Source: Aegilops tauschii subsp. strangulata (Eukaryota; Streptophyta; Magnoliopsida; Poales; Poaceae). From it: 64,000 nucleotides of DNA. Location: the NCBI RefSeq assembly GCF_002575655.3, contig NC_053037.3:141991207-142055206 (forward strand), given 5' to 3'. The translations under genes were made by a program, and so were the position numbers. The notes below the pieces were generated by a model, which was not told the DNA's origin, did not search any database, and saw only the letters and a list, made by a program, of their open reading frames with translations. This document shows positions 63,980 through 64,000 of this stretch, in pieces. Each line of letters opens with the position of its first letter. Positions within the stretch are counted from its first letter, which is position 1.

Positions 63980-64000
63980 GTATGCTACCTCTTTTCGAAC

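Noticed and set aside
1..64000. tRNA, rRNA or disease-resistance (NLR) genes
   Set aside because: No cloverleaf with GTTCRANNC boxes, no rRNA core segments and no P-loop or LRR frames were seen on reading both strands.

Overview
The window is plant nuclear DNA, almost certainly from a Triticeae grass (wheat, Aegilops, barley or rye group). The evidence is the nested LTR retrotransposons, including an Angela/BARE1-type copia with a 1.7-kb LTR, CACTA and Stowaway elements of Triticeae type, and genes with grass-style introns. There is no operon, rRNA, tRNA or CRISPR structure. Family names are from memory; boundaries, target-site duplications (TSDs) and motifs were read from the sequence.

Layout. 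1-2.9 kb: a B3-like gene with a 5' exon carrying a 19-residue repeat, a long intron-like gap and two 3' exons. 2.9-9.2 kb: unassigned sequence, then a minus-strand copia-like, probably non-autonomous LTR element (3713-9217) interrupted by a retroposon (4548-6019, 14-bp TSD). 9.2-11.3 kb: a decayed LINE. 11.5-22.4 kb: an old Ty3/gypsy element with an internal deletion, split by a second gypsy element called G1 here (12832-22000, TSD CCCGC). 22.4-49.5 kb: a CACTA transposon (left end 22395) split by an Angela-type copia element (25115-45543, TSD AGTTT), itself split by a third gypsy element, G2 (30461-43519, TSD CAACT). 50.4-52.4 kb: a tandem array of about 470-bp units with a Stowaway MITE in one unit. 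52.4-64 kb: the gene-bearing end, with a SINA-like RING fragment, a small unrecognised gene (57340) and its broken paralogue (54922), a two-exon DUF295 gene (61847-63244, minus) with a 3' pseudogene copy and a rearranged fragment, local segmental duplications, and the first exon of a gene leaving the window at 63897.

The most notable system lies in the two gypsy elements G1 and G2. Each has gag and protease on one strand (G2 also has reverse transcriptase, two RNase H domains and DD35E integrase) and, on the opposite strand between the polyprotein and the 3' LTR, a separate spliced gene of six coding exons. That gene has a TATA box, an N-terminal domain resembling the 'putative gypsy-type transposon' family, a charged middle, a coiled coil and a helical C-terminus. 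G1 has lost or never had RT and integrase but keeps this antisense gene.

Most premature stops in the elements look like single C-to-T or G-to-A changes, often CAG to TAG, as expected from decay of methylated DNA. LTR divergence by eye (G2 about 1.3%, Angela about 2.7%, G1 about 2.9%) agrees with the nesting order.
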